A program made the translations under genes and the position numbers. Under the pieces are notes generated by a model that was not told the DNA's origin, did not search any database, and worked only from the letters and a program-made list of their open reading frames with translations. Of a stretch of DNA of 5,730 bases, positions 1 to 5,677 are shown piece by piece. Each line of letters starts with the position of its first letter. Positions within the stretch are counted from its first letter, which is position 1. The DNA comes from CAYPEK01 sp964409645 (GTDB lineage Bacteria > UBP15 > UBA6099): assembly GCA_964409645.1 (NCBI GenBank), contig CAYPEK010000174.1, forward strand, positions 1-5,730, written 5' to 3'.

Positions 1-16
1 TTTCCTTTCCTATATT
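1..16 (-). promoter_or_regulatory. Possible ribosome-binding site of an off-window minus-strand gene
   Basis: Read on the minus strand, the last bases before the left edge are purine-rich (ATAGGAAAGGAAA) and follow a TATAAT-like hexamer at 14-19. This is what one expects just before a start codon, so another minus-strand gene probably begins immediately outside the window, downstream of cdsA. The gene itself is not visible and its identity cannot be inferred. Confidence 0.35.
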
Positions 17-39
17 ATATTTGGCCTGTCAAGTGCCAC

Positions 40-55
40 TTTTTCAGAGGTCTCA
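40..55 (+). repeat. Left copy of a 16-bp inverted match between window ends
   Basis: The plus strand here reads TTTTTCAGAGGTCTCA. The same 16 bases occur on the minus strand at 5692-5677, giving inverted copies about 5.6 kb apart. The informative core is the 11-mer CAGAGGTCTCA; the rest is a T-run. At this end the copy is intergenic, beyond the cdsA terminator, and has no assigned role. A chance match is possible. Confidence 0.4.
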
Positions 56-57
56 GG

Positions 58-86
58 ATATAAAACGCTTGTCCGGATAAGCGCTC
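58..86 (-). terminator. Intrinsic terminator of cdsA
   Basis: On the minus strand, just after the cdsA stop, CGCTT (83-79) pairs with AAGCG (70-66) around an 8-nt loop. G-U and A-U pairs extend the base of the stem to about position 86. The hairpin is followed by TTTTATAT (65-58). A short stem plus U-rich tail directly after the stop codon fits a Rho-independent terminator, although the stem is only moderately GC-rich. Confidence 0.6.
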
Positions 87-91
87 TGTTG

Positions 92-955
92 CTATCCGCC
101 CGAGGCGTACGGCGGCCGATACCAATAGAGGAAATAATAGAATACCGGCAGTGTGAAAACGATGCTGTCCATCTTGTCGAGAAAACCGCCGTGGGTCGAG
201 CCGAACGTTGTTCCCGAATCCTTGATCTCGTGCTCGCGCTTGAAGACCGACTCGCAGTGGTCGCCCACCTGAGATGCGACACCGGCTATCAGGCCGATCC
301 CGATAAGCGGCAGAATTGGATATCCGAGAAAGCGTCCGACGACGACGGTTCCGACTATGCATGCAACAAGCGCGCCGATCGCGCCCTCAATCGATTTATT
401 CGGGCTTACTCGCGGGAACATTTTGTGTTTGCCGAATTTCGAACCGATGAGGAACGCCGCGCTGTCCGACCCGTAGGCGGCCCAGAACGGAAGGAAAACG
501 CACAAATCGGTTTTTATGTGGTTGTCAGGAAAGTACTTAACGCCGAGGTCCCACACCAGAAGGATGTAGCTCAGCAGCCCGCCCACGTACAAACTGCCGA
601 GAAGTGTTACGGCCACATCCACTGAAGTAACCTGCCGCATTCCCTTCGCGGCCTGCGAAAACTGGTAAACAAGCATTCCCAGAAGGATGAACGTGACCAT
701 GAGCGCAAAATTCTGCGGGCCGAATATTTTCCCCTTTATATATATCGGAAGCAGCGCGAGGATTATGAATGAACAGCCGACCGGGATTCCCAGCCACGGA
801 AGCGGACGTATGCCTTTTCTCCGGTTGATCTCATAGTATTCTCTGAGACCGAAGAATGTCGCCACCAATAGCCAGACCGCCATTGCGATGGGGCCTATCC
901 AAAGTAGCGCTACAGCAAATAAAGCAAGGGCAAGTCCTACAATTGTTTTTCTCAT
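92..955 (-). CDS. cdsA: Phosphatidate cytidylyltransferase (CDP-diacylglycerol synthase)
   Basis: This integral membrane enzyme makes CDP-diacylglycerol from phosphatidic acid and CTP, the branch-point precursor of bacterial phospholipids. The 287-residue length is normal. About eight hydrophobic segments are visible, beginning at residues 4-35. The conserved SPNKSIEGAIG motif is at 184-194, and the C-terminal CdsA signature runs from S236 to D263 (SxFKR, KDSG, HGG, LDKMD). D232 and D260 match the two metal-binding aspartates known in the family. The signature is atypical: there is one extra residue before HGG (FGSTHGG) and Lys261 replaces the usual Arg. A TAA codon lies directly before the ATG at 955, so the gene cannot start further upstream. 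The common neighbours uppS and dxr are not seen in the window. Function is confident; the effect of the signature changes is unknown. Confidence 0.95.
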   Translation of the reverse strand: MRKTIVGLALALFAVALLWIGPIAMAVWLLVATFFGLREYYEINRRKGIRPLPWLGIPVGCSFIILALLPIYIKGKIFGPQNFALMVTFILLGMLVYQFSQAAKGMRQVTSVDVAVTLLGSLYVGGLLSYILLVWDLGVKYFPDNHIKTDLCVFLPFWAAYGSDSAAFLIGSKFGKHKMFPRVSPNKSIEGAIGALVACIVGTVVVGRFLGYPILPLIGIGLIAGVASQVGDHCESVFKREHEIKDSGTTFGSTHGGFLDKMDSIVFTLPVFYYFLYWYRPPYASGG

Positions 956-967
956 TTATGGCTGCAA

Positions 968-972
968 TCCTC
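968..972 (-). promoter_or_regulatory. Shine-Dalgarno site of cdsA, with long spacing
   Basis: GAGGA on the minus strand is 12 nt before the cdsA ATG, longer than the usual 5-9 nt. It lies in the 7-nt loop of a small possible hairpin (CTGC at 976-973 with GCAG at 965-962), which could shorten the effective distance. The stem is only 4 bp, so this is tentative. No better SD lies closer to the ATG. Confidence 0.45.
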
Positions 973-987
973 GCAGGCAGTTTGTTC

Positions 988-1017
988 AATCCGCCCCGGC
1001 TTCCGCACGTGCGGATT
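988..1017 (-). promoter_or_regulatory. cdsA leader: 14-bp palindrome and alternative hairpins
   Basis: Positions 1002-1015 form a perfect 14-bp palindrome with a CACGTG core. As RNA it folds into a 5-bp stem, TCCGC/GCGGA, with an ACGT loop. The same 5' arm, extended to AATCCGC (1017-1011), can instead pair perfectly over 7 bp with GCGGATT (994-988). The two hairpins exclude each other. The element begins almost exactly at the transcription start predicted from the -10 box at 1022-1027. It could be an operator, a stabilising 5' hairpin or a leader switch; the sequence does not decide. No U-run follows, so it is not an ordinary terminator. Confidence 0.5.
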
Positions 1018-1021
1018 CACC

Positions 1022-1030
1022 ATTATAACA
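1022..1030 (-). promoter_or_regulatory. Extended -10 promoter of cdsA
   Basis: The minus strand carries TGTTATAAT, a perfect -10 hexamer with the TGn extension. No convincing -35 lies 16-18 nt upstream, which is tolerated in extended -10 promoters. Transcription would start near 1016-1017 and give a leader of about 60 nt before the cdsA ATG. Confidence 0.6.
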
Positions 1031-1162
1031 ATGAATGTATTGAATAGCGATTAAATTGAACAATATTAAGAAAGTTCGAAAAACAACAGAAAAGGCACAA
1101 ATTTTCATTTAAAGCAATGCTTGTCGGGTTATCAACAGGGTTCAATTGTGTAACATTGCGGC

Positions 1163-1507
1163 TCAGAATTTGCGGCTTTCAAAACGGCACTCGCAAGGCT
1201 TGCCGTTAAGCAACTCTTGCTGTTCGCGCACGGAATTGATGAAACGAGACTGCTTCGATTTGCCGGTGGCGAGCCTCTCGTCGAGTGGTGAAGAATGGCG
1301 GTAGCCTCTTCGTTCCATCTCGACCGAAACGGATTCATGCCGCAGAAACAGCGCTTTAAGCCGGCCTTCCCATCTTTTTGTTTCGGGATGGCCGGAGTAT
1401 CCTTTCATCCCTTTTGTTAGAACCGCCCATATCGCGTGTATTTCCCTGTGCTCCCCGAGAAGGTGCACGCGGCAGAGGCATTCCGGTGGCAGATCCCACA
1501 CTCTCAT
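1163..1507 (-). CDS. Pyrimidine dimer DNA glycosylase (T4 endonuclease V-like)
   Basis: The 114-residue product resembles the small pyrimidine-dimer glycosylase/AP-lyase family (T4 endonuclease V, Pfam Pyr_excise), which removes UV-induced cyclobutane dimers and nicks the resulting abasic site. The N-terminal HLLGEHREIH (residues 15-24) aligns with T4 HLMAEYRELP without gaps. Glu22 falls on the T4 catalytic Glu23, and Arg2 and Arg21 fall on DNA-binding Arg3 and Arg22. KGYSGHPETKRW and a C-terminal CEC motif are typical of the cellular members as I recall them. I chose the ATG at 1507 because a start here puts the chain's first residue where the T4 nucleophilic N-terminal residue lies. A GTG at 1528 would add seven residues that destroy this. 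No Shine-Dalgarno is visible, and the promoter suggests a leaderless mRNA. The gene is divergent from the methyltransferase gene. Confidence 0.82.
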   Translation of the reverse strand: MRVWDLPPECLCRVHLLGEHREIHAIWAVLTKGMKGYSGHPETKRWEGRLKALFLRHESVSVEMERRGYRHSSPLDERLATGKSKQSRFINSVREQQELLNGKPCECRFESRKF

Positions 1508-1513
1508 AAAGCA

Positions 1514-1541
1514 GTTATAAAAACGCACAGAATAATTTCAA
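1514..1541 (-). promoter_or_regulatory. Promoter of the dimer glycosylase gene, predicting leaderless mRNA
   Basis: On the minus strand TTGAAA (1541-1536) and TATAAC (1519-1514) are separated by 16 nt, each one mismatch from the sigma-70 consensus. Only six bases lie between the -10 box and the ATG at 1507, so transcription should start at or next to the A of the start codon. That agrees with the lack of an SD sequence. Confidence 0.6.
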
Positions 1542-1553
1542 CATAATTTCAAC
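1532..1553. repeat. Perfect 11-bp tandem direct repeat
   Basis: ATAATTTCAAC occurs twice in direct succession (1532-1542 and 1543-1553). The period is close to one helical turn, and the first copy contains the -35 hexamer of the glycosylase promoter. It may be a paired regulator site or a simple duplication that gives two alternative -35 boxes. Confidence 0.7.
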
Positions 1554-1570
1554 CAATCGACAGGTTGGTT
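1551..1570. repeat. Short inverted repeat between divergent promoters
   Basis: AACCAA (1551-1556) and TTGGTT (1565-1570) are perfect 6-bp inverted arms around an 8-bp spacer. The left arm overlaps the end of the 11-bp tandem repeat. The position, upstream of both divergent promoters, would suit a dimeric regulator, but arms this short can arise by chance. Confidence 0.35.
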
Positions 1571-1590
1571 TGCGCGGCTCCTTTCTTTTT

Positions 1591-1599
1591 TGATATAAT
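1591..1599 (+). promoter_or_regulatory. Extended -10 promoter of the methyltransferase gene
   Basis: TGATATAAT is a perfect extended -10 element. No good -35 is present at standard spacing (TTTGCG at 1569-1574 is 19 nt away and weak). Transcription should start near 1606, leaving a leader of about 29 nt before the ATG at 1635. Confidence 0.6.
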
Positions 1600-1621
1600 T
1601 GCTCTTCAAGTCATAAGCAGC

Positions 1622-1625
1622 GGAG
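1622..1625 (+). promoter_or_regulatory. Ribosome-binding site of the methyltransferase gene
   Basis: GGAG lies 9 nt before the ATG at 1635, within normal spacing, and supports that start codon. Confidence 0.6.
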
Positions 1626-1634
1626 ATTGCTTGA

Positions 1635-2432
1635 ATGATTAAAGTATCTGAAGCGGCACGGCCGGAAAAAGACAAACTGGAAACCGTTGTCGAGGCCATC
1701 AGGAACCTGCTCAAAACGGAAATCGCGGATTCCGAATGGGGAAAGATATATCTTGAGAATTGTCTCAAGTGCCCCGAAAGATTCGCTTTCGACCTCGAAT
1801 ATGTTGTTAAAGATATGCCGAAGGGCAGCCGGGTGTGCGATCACGGGTCGGCGCCGTTCATTCTTTCCACGGCGCTTTCGATGAGTGGATTCAAGGTGAC
1901 CGCCACCGATGTCCACCCAGAGAGGTTCGGCGATTTCGTGAAGAAAGCAGGTTTTGAAATCGTGAAAGTCGATCTCGACAATCTGACCGGCAACGAGGGG
2001 CTGAAAGACTGTTTCGACGCAGTGATTTTTAACGAGCTGTTCGAGCACCTCCGCGGAAACCTGATCGACACGATGCGCTTTGTCAACGACTCCATCGTGG
2101 AGGGTGGCAGGCTCTACCTATCGACTCCCAACCTCAAATCGATGTATGGAATTTATAACTTTCTCTTCAAAAACAAAGCAAATTACATCGCCGACAACCT
2201 GTACGACGAGTGGGTTAAAATCCATAAGTTCGGCCACATGGGCCACGTGAGGGAGTACATTCCCGAGGAGATATTGAGATTTCTGAGCCACTTCGATTTT
2301 GAAATTGAGAAGCTGATTTACCGCGGGCGTCTCGGTGGAAAGATGTGGATTCTCCCGAACACATTCCCCGGTTTGTTTAAAGCCTACAGGCCCGCTTTTT
2401 CAGTTGTTGCTAAAAAAGTTAAATCGAATTAA
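1635..2432 (+). CDS. Class I SAM-dependent methyltransferase, substrate unknown
   Basis: The 265-residue soluble protein has a Rossmann-type methyltransferase core. A helical N-terminus (about 1-60) is followed by a variant SAM-binding motif I, VCDHGSAPF (67-75), with the acidic ribose-binding residue D92 in VTATDVHPERF. Motif IV-like FDAVIFNELFEHL is at 127-139 and VEGGRLYLSTPN at 155-166. Near the C-terminus, GHVREYIPEEIL resembles the HxREY segment of Methyltransf_11/23-type enzymes. Motif I lacks the common GxGxG glycines (GSAP instead), a known type of variation. Such proteins modify lipids, sugars, quinones or small molecules, and nothing here fixes the substrate. It has its own promoter, is divergent from the glycosylase gene and converges on the GH97 gene, so it is probably a single-gene unit. 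The ATG is supported by GGAG at 1622-1625. Confidence 0.85.
   Translation: MIKVSEAARPEKDKLETVVEAIRNLLKTEIADSEWGKIYLENCLKCPERFAFDLEYVVKDMPKGSRVCDHGSAPFILSTALSMSGFKVTATDVHPERFGDFVKKAGFEIVKVDLDNLTGNEGLKDCFDAVIFNELFEHLRGNLIDTMRFVNDSIVEGGRLYLSTPNLKSMYGIYNFLFKNKANYIADNLYDEWVKIHKFGHMGHVREYIPEEILRFLSHFDFEIEKLIYRGRLGGKMWILPNTFPGLFKAYRPAFSVVAKKVKSN
2429..2432. other. Shared TTAA stop: convergent genes overlap
   Basis: The methyltransferase stop TAA occupies 2430-2432, and the minus-strand GH97 stop TAA occupies 2431-2429. Both are contained in the palindrome TTAA, so the two reading frames overlap by four bases and no intergenic terminator can exist between them. I saw no strong hairpin with a U-run at either gene end. 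Confidence 0.9.
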
Positions 2433-4330
2433 TCAGGCGTGATTCGGATCGCCGCGCCGGAGTTTGCACCGACGCTGATGCTGAGCGATGCCGATGCATC
2501 GACTTGTATATGTGTGATTTTTATATGGGTCGGTGTCGGTGTTCCGGGGTCGTGCTCGTAGATGCTCGCGGTGTATTTTACGCCGGGTGTGAGGAAATAT
2601 AGAGGGATCTGAAAGGTACGCGCTTCGCCAGCAGTCATCGCGCCGATATACCATTCCTTGCCCGACCGGCGGGCAATCGCCGCGTATTTTCCGATGTTGC
2701 CATACAGCACTTTCGAATCGTCCCAAGTTGTCGGGAGTGCGTCGTAAAATTCAAGTTCAGGCGTTTCCGAGATAACATTGAATTCGCCGCCCGCGCCGCC
2801 CGCCTTGCGTGGCGCGTCTGCCGGACGGTCGTACCAGTACAAAACCTGAAACGGGCTGTAAAGAATGACCGCCTTTGCAAGCTGTGATGCGTGTGTCGCG
2901 TTCTTCGTGACGCGGCTGTCGAAATAACAAACTGTGTTATCCGCCGCGCCGGCCAGCATGCGCGTGAACAGAATGTTAAGCGTCTGCTCGTTCGTGGGGC
3001 TTGTCTCGTCGCCGCCGATGCCTTCCTGCGTGACGAGGTTCGGATATGTGCGCGAGTAACCCGTGGGCCTGTATTCGTCATGTATGTCAACCATCAGATC
3101 GTATTCCGCCGCGCGGCGAACGGCATTGTGCAACCATGAAGTCCACTCCTGAGGGCCAACATTGACGAAGCCGAATTTAATTCCTGCAACTCCCCACGAT
3201 TTGTAGAGCGGCAGTATTTCATCAAGCTGTTTTTCGAGCGCGCGGTGGTTCACATATAGGATGATGCCTACACCTTTTTCTTTGGCATGCGCGATAACCG
3301 CCTTAAGGTCCAGCGGACCCGCGGAGCGCGCGGGATCGACCGTCACGGTGGTTGCGTCAGAAGCGTCGTTGTTCTCCGGTCCGTACCAGCCCGCGTCGAA
3401 CAGGACGTATTTGATGTTGTGCTTTGCGGCGAAATCCACGGTTGCCATTCCGCCATCAGTAGTCAGCGTTACTTCCCGTATGACTTTACCGGGTTTTATC
3501 CACGAAGTATCTTTGATCGCGCAGGATTCGTTGAGGTTGAGAATGATATCGTTGTTTTCGAGCAGTCGGGCAGGGGAGCCAGCTATCGATATCACGCGCC
3601 AAGGCGTTGTGATCGGAAGTGCTCCTGTAACCGGACCGGCAAGGGCGGCTGTAACGGCAATCGGTTTAGAGTTCTTTGCTTTGAGGCGCATGCGGGAGAA
3701 ATCGACAAGGGCGGCTTCCGCGATGGCTGCGTACAGGTTTTCATCGATTTTTATTGTGAGCGGCCGCTCGGTATCGACGTACATCCGGCTTAACGGTTTC
3801 TTCTCATAAACTCCCTGCGCCGATGTCACCTGCCACGAGATGTAATCATCGGAAAATCTGAACTCCGTATTTTCCGTTTTGATCTCGATGTTTATTGCTT
3901 CGATGTTTATTGTGTATCTGAAAGCGACCCCTGCGTCGTATGCGCGGAATTCGATTTCGAGGCTGTAATCCGTGTCACCGTTTTTCTTCAATTTGACTTT
4001 GTAGAAATTGTAGTTATCCCGGATAGACGACCGCTCGCCGAACACTGGCGACCACGTCGAATCATGACTGCCTGATTCTTCCGAGTCTATTGAAAAGTCT
4101 TTATCGAGCGGAGAGTTTCCTTTTATATCGAACCCCATTCTTGATGGCGCGATCACCGTTTTGCCGTCGTATGTGATTCTGTACATTGGGCAGCCGCTGC
4201 ATTTTGATGTGTCGCGCACACCGAAGTCGAGCGTTATCTGTCCGTCCGGAGATTGAAGGATTGCCGCGCGGCAACAGACGCCAAGTAGAAGAAGTGAAAT
4301 CGAGATAAGAATAGTCGCTGCTTTTTTCAT
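2429..4330 (-). CDS. Secreted glycoside hydrolase family 97 enzyme, non-canonical active site
   Basis: The 633-residue product is a GH97-type glycosidase; characterised members act on alpha-glucosides or alpha-galactosides. Residues 1-22 form a signal peptide (MKK, hydrophobic core, CCRA|A), so it is probably periplasmic; the cysteines do not make a proper lipobox. A GH97 N-terminal beta-sandwich (about 24-285) precedes the (beta/alpha)8 barrel (about 290-540), with WIKPGKVIRE, DAGWYG (312-317), KFGFV (385-389), HDEYRPTGYSRTYPNL and QEGIGGDE, then a C-terminal beta domain. Glu442 matches the family's general acid (SusB Glu532). The retaining nucleophile Asp is Gly387, the SusB base Glu508 is Asp418, and Glu439 appears to be Arg363. 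This looks like a distinct subgroup, and its substrate cannot be predicted. I chose the ATG at 4330 because it yields the signal peptide; an ATG at 4423 would lie inside the upstream gene and bury it. It is last in the operon, 22 bp after the E2-like gene. Confidence 0.88.
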   Translation of the reverse strand: MKKAATILISISLLLLGVCCRAAILQSPDGQITLDFGVRDTSKCSGCPMYRITYDGKTVIAPSRMGFDIKGNSPLDKDFSIDSEESGSHDSTWSPVFGERSSIRDNYNFYKVKLKKNGDTDYSLEIEFRAYDAGVAFRYTINIEAINIEIKTENTEFRFSDDYISWQVTSAQGVYEKKPLSRMYVDTERPLTIKIDENLYAAIAEAALVDFSRMRLKAKNSKPIAVTAALAGPVTGALPITTPWRVISIAGSPARLLENNDIILNLNESCAIKDTSWIKPGKVIREVTLTTDGGMATVDFAAKHNIKYVLFDAGWYGPENNDASDATTVTVDPARSAGPLDLKAVIAHAKEKGVGIILYVNHRALEKQLDEILPLYKSWGVAGIKFGFVNVGPQEWTSWLHNAVRRAAEYDLMVDIHDEYRPTGYSRTYPNLVTQEGIGGDETSPTNEQTLNILFTRMLAGAADNTVCYFDSRVTKNATHASQLAKAVILYSPFQVLYWYDRPADAPRKAGGAGGEFNVISETPELEFYDALPTTWDDSKVLYGNIGKYAAIARRSGKEWYIGAMTAGEARTFQIPLYFLTPGVKYTASIYEHDPGTPTPTHIKITHIQVDASASLSISVGANSGAAIRITPD

Positions 4331-4352
4331 GTCTTTTAGTTTACGCCTTGCT

Positions 4353-5138
4353 TCAAAGTGTGAAATCGGCTTCCATGCGCTTCTTGAGCAAGCCGGCAAA
4401 GCGGGCTGTCGCTGCGCCGTCAATTATGTCGTGGTCAGCGCTCACCGTGACGCACAGGAATTCATGCGTCTCAATTCTTTCATCGACTATCACAGGCTTT
4501 TCGGAAATGCCGCCGAGGGTTATGCAGAGCGGGTGGTTTAGCAACGGGGTGCCCCAGCCGCCGCCATCGCCAAACATACCAACCGCTGTCAGCGCGACAG
4601 TGCCGAAGTATTCTTTTGTGAGGCGCGGAGTCCTAAGGACTGCAAGATAGAAAAGCTTCCTGAGACACCAAGGCAGATAGGTGAGAAGTTTTATGAACGC
4701 GGCCTCTTTGCTGCTCTGCTTCGTTCGATGCTCGGACTGCTTTGCCCTGATTTCGTTGTGGATGTCAATAAACGACTTTTTGTCGGCGTCTTTGACGATG
4801 TGAGGAAGAACAACTTTCACTCCGCCGACTTCCGCGGCAAAAAAAGTGTTGACGCTGACGCTGTCGAAAATAACGAGCCGGTTCCGCATGTCGCGGCACG
4901 CGTGGATATGTTTATTTTCAGCAACAGTTTTCGCGAGACACGAAATCGCGAACGCGGTGAAAGACAGCGTCTCGCCGGTTTTATCCTTGTGCTCGCGGAT
5001 TGCGCGGCGCGCGTCCGTGACGTCAACTTCGATAAAGCCGTGGATCGGATGCCGCATAGCCGCGAGCCGTCCCGCGTCAACCGTCATGCGGCGCATCCTC
5101 GGAAACGGAATTATTTCATAGTCGATGTCCTTTATCAT
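4353..5138 (-). CDS. Stand-alone E2-type (2-oxoacid dehydrogenase) acyltransferase domain protein
   Basis: The 261-residue protein is essentially one chloramphenicol-acetyltransferase-like catalytic domain, as found at the C-terminus of E2 components of 2-oxoacid dehydrogenase complexes. It has no lipoyl domain or peripheral-subunit-binding domain. The catalytic HxxxDG motif is H236-DIID-G241, followed by AATARF. FGTVALTAVGMFG (178-190) corresponds to the E2 segment holding a catalytic Ser/Thr (here probably Thr184). The N-terminal half matches the family pattern of a PhGFIEVDVTDA strand and a SFTAFAISCLAKTV helix. A hydrophobic stretch, LLTYLPWCLRKLFYLAVL (about 151-168), is extra compared with true E2 domains and could touch a membrane or an acyl chain. 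Without a lipoyl domain and E1/E3 genes nearby, a role in a classical dehydrogenase complex is unlikely. The acyl donor and acceptor are unknown. It starts 8 bp after the SRPBCC gene; the nearest SD-like AAGGA is about 15 nt upstream of the ATG. Confidence 0.82.
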   Translation of the reverse strand: MIKDIDYEIIPFPRMRRMTVDAGRLAAMRHPIHGFIEVDVTDARRAIREHKDKTGETLSFTAFAISCLAKTVAENKHIHACRDMRNRLVIFDSVSVNTFFAAEVGGVKVVLPHIVKDADKKSFIDIHNEIRAKQSEHRTKQSSKEAAFIKLLTYLPWCLRKLFYLAVLRTPRLTKEYFGTVALTAVGMFGDGGGWGTPLLNHPLCITLGGISEKPVIVDERIETHEFLCVTVSADHDIIDGAATARFAGLLKKRMEADFTL

Positions 5139-5146
5139 GGTGCGGA

Positions 5147-5677
5147 TCAGCGTTCCTTTTCCATAGCCTCGCGTATGCTTTTGAAATACTTCTTAAGGTT
5201 TAATGAAACGAGCCGGCCGATGAACGGCTCAATAATCCCCACGAACGTGCGAACGACGGGGTCCGGGATCCCTTTCATAGGCGGCGTCTCAATCTTCATG
5301 GTTCCCGCCACTGACATCTCGCAACCGCCAACGATGTCTTTCACATTTGAAGTGCCGCCGCATTCAACGTATTCCGTGAAAACAGGCGCCTCCACATTCC
5401 AGTCCACCGTGAGTTTATTCCAATCGATCGTGTATTCTTCTTTCCAGTCCATCGAATCGATTTTCATAACCGCGCGAACAGCTTCGGGAAAAGCGGCTTT
5501 TGCGAAAACGCGGATGGCGGTTTTCTCACGGCCGTCCGGGAGCGTTTCGCGAGACAGCACTTCCACCCGTTCGAGATTGGGAGCGAACTTCACGTATTCG
5601 TCGAAATTGTACATTGTCCGTTCGAGGAATTTTTTTCCGGAAACAGGAAACCGCTCTTTGTAATTAAATTTAAACAT
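5147..5677 (-). CDS. SRPBCC/START-like protein, function unknown
   Basis: The 176-residue soluble protein resembles the SRPBCC (START/Bet v1/polyketide cyclase) fold, which encloses a hydrophobic pocket for lipids or other apolar ligands. It shows an initial strand (FKFNYKERFPVSGKKFLERT) leading into a helix with FDEYVKFAPNLERVEVL. Alternating strands follow across about 50-135 (including WKEEYTIDW and LTVDWNVE), and a long amphipathic C-terminal helix spans about 145-176. There is no signal peptide and no catalytic motif. The assignment rests on pattern and length, not on a diagnostic motif. It is the first gene of the likely three-gene operon; a lipid-binding role would pair naturally with the acyltransferase next to it, but that is inference. 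The ATG at 5677 is preceded by AGAGG, four bases away. Confidence 0.65.
   Translation of the reverse strand: MFKFNYKERFPVSGKKFLERTMYNFDEYVKFAPNLERVEVLSRETLPDGREKTAIRVFAKAAFPEAVRAVMKIDSMDWKEEYTIDWNKLTVDWNVEAPVFTEYVECGGTSNVKDIVGGCEMSVAGTMKIETPPMKGIPDPVVRTFVGIIEPFIGRLVSLNLKKYFKSIREAMEKER

Noticed and set aside
14..32. TTGACA (27-32) and TATAAT (14-19) on the minus strand as a promoter
   Set aside because: The two perfect hexamers are only 7 bp apart, far too close for a sigma-70 promoter; only the -10 hexamer remains possible.
89..625. 178-codon open frame on the plus strand opposite cdsA
   Set aside because: It lies fully within the confidently assigned cdsA gene, has no family features, and the translation is charged low-information sequence.
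1129..1137. DnaA-box-like TTATCAACA
   Set aside because: It is a single site with one mismatch to the consensus, without other boxes, an AT-rich unwinding region or dnaA/dnaN nearby.
1114..1159. GCAATG/CATTGC inverted repeat as terminator of the glycosylase gene
   Set aside because: Six-bp arms are separated by 34 nt and followed by only three U residues, too weak to call.
3261..3809. Two overlapping plus-strand open frames (182 and 168 codons) opposite the GH97 gene
   Set aside because: Both are antisense to conserved GH97 sequence and neither shows a recognisable domain or ribosome-binding site.
4251..4330. Lipoprotein signal in the GH97 N-terminus (LGVCC)
   Set aside because: The residue before either cysteine is Val or Cys, not Gly, Ala or Ser, so the lipobox is not satisfied; a signal peptidase I site after CCRA fits better.
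2429..4423. Longer GH97 start at 4423
   Set aside because: The extra 31 residues would overlap the end of the E2-like gene and place a charged stretch before the signal peptide. The ATG at 4330 gives a classic secretion signal.
4728..5663. 311-codon open frame on the plus strand opposite the E2-like and SRPBCC genes
   Set aside because: Its translation shows no recognisable family and is rich in Ser/Arg in the manner of an antisense shadow. The two minus-strand genes it covers have clear family motifs and operon spacing.
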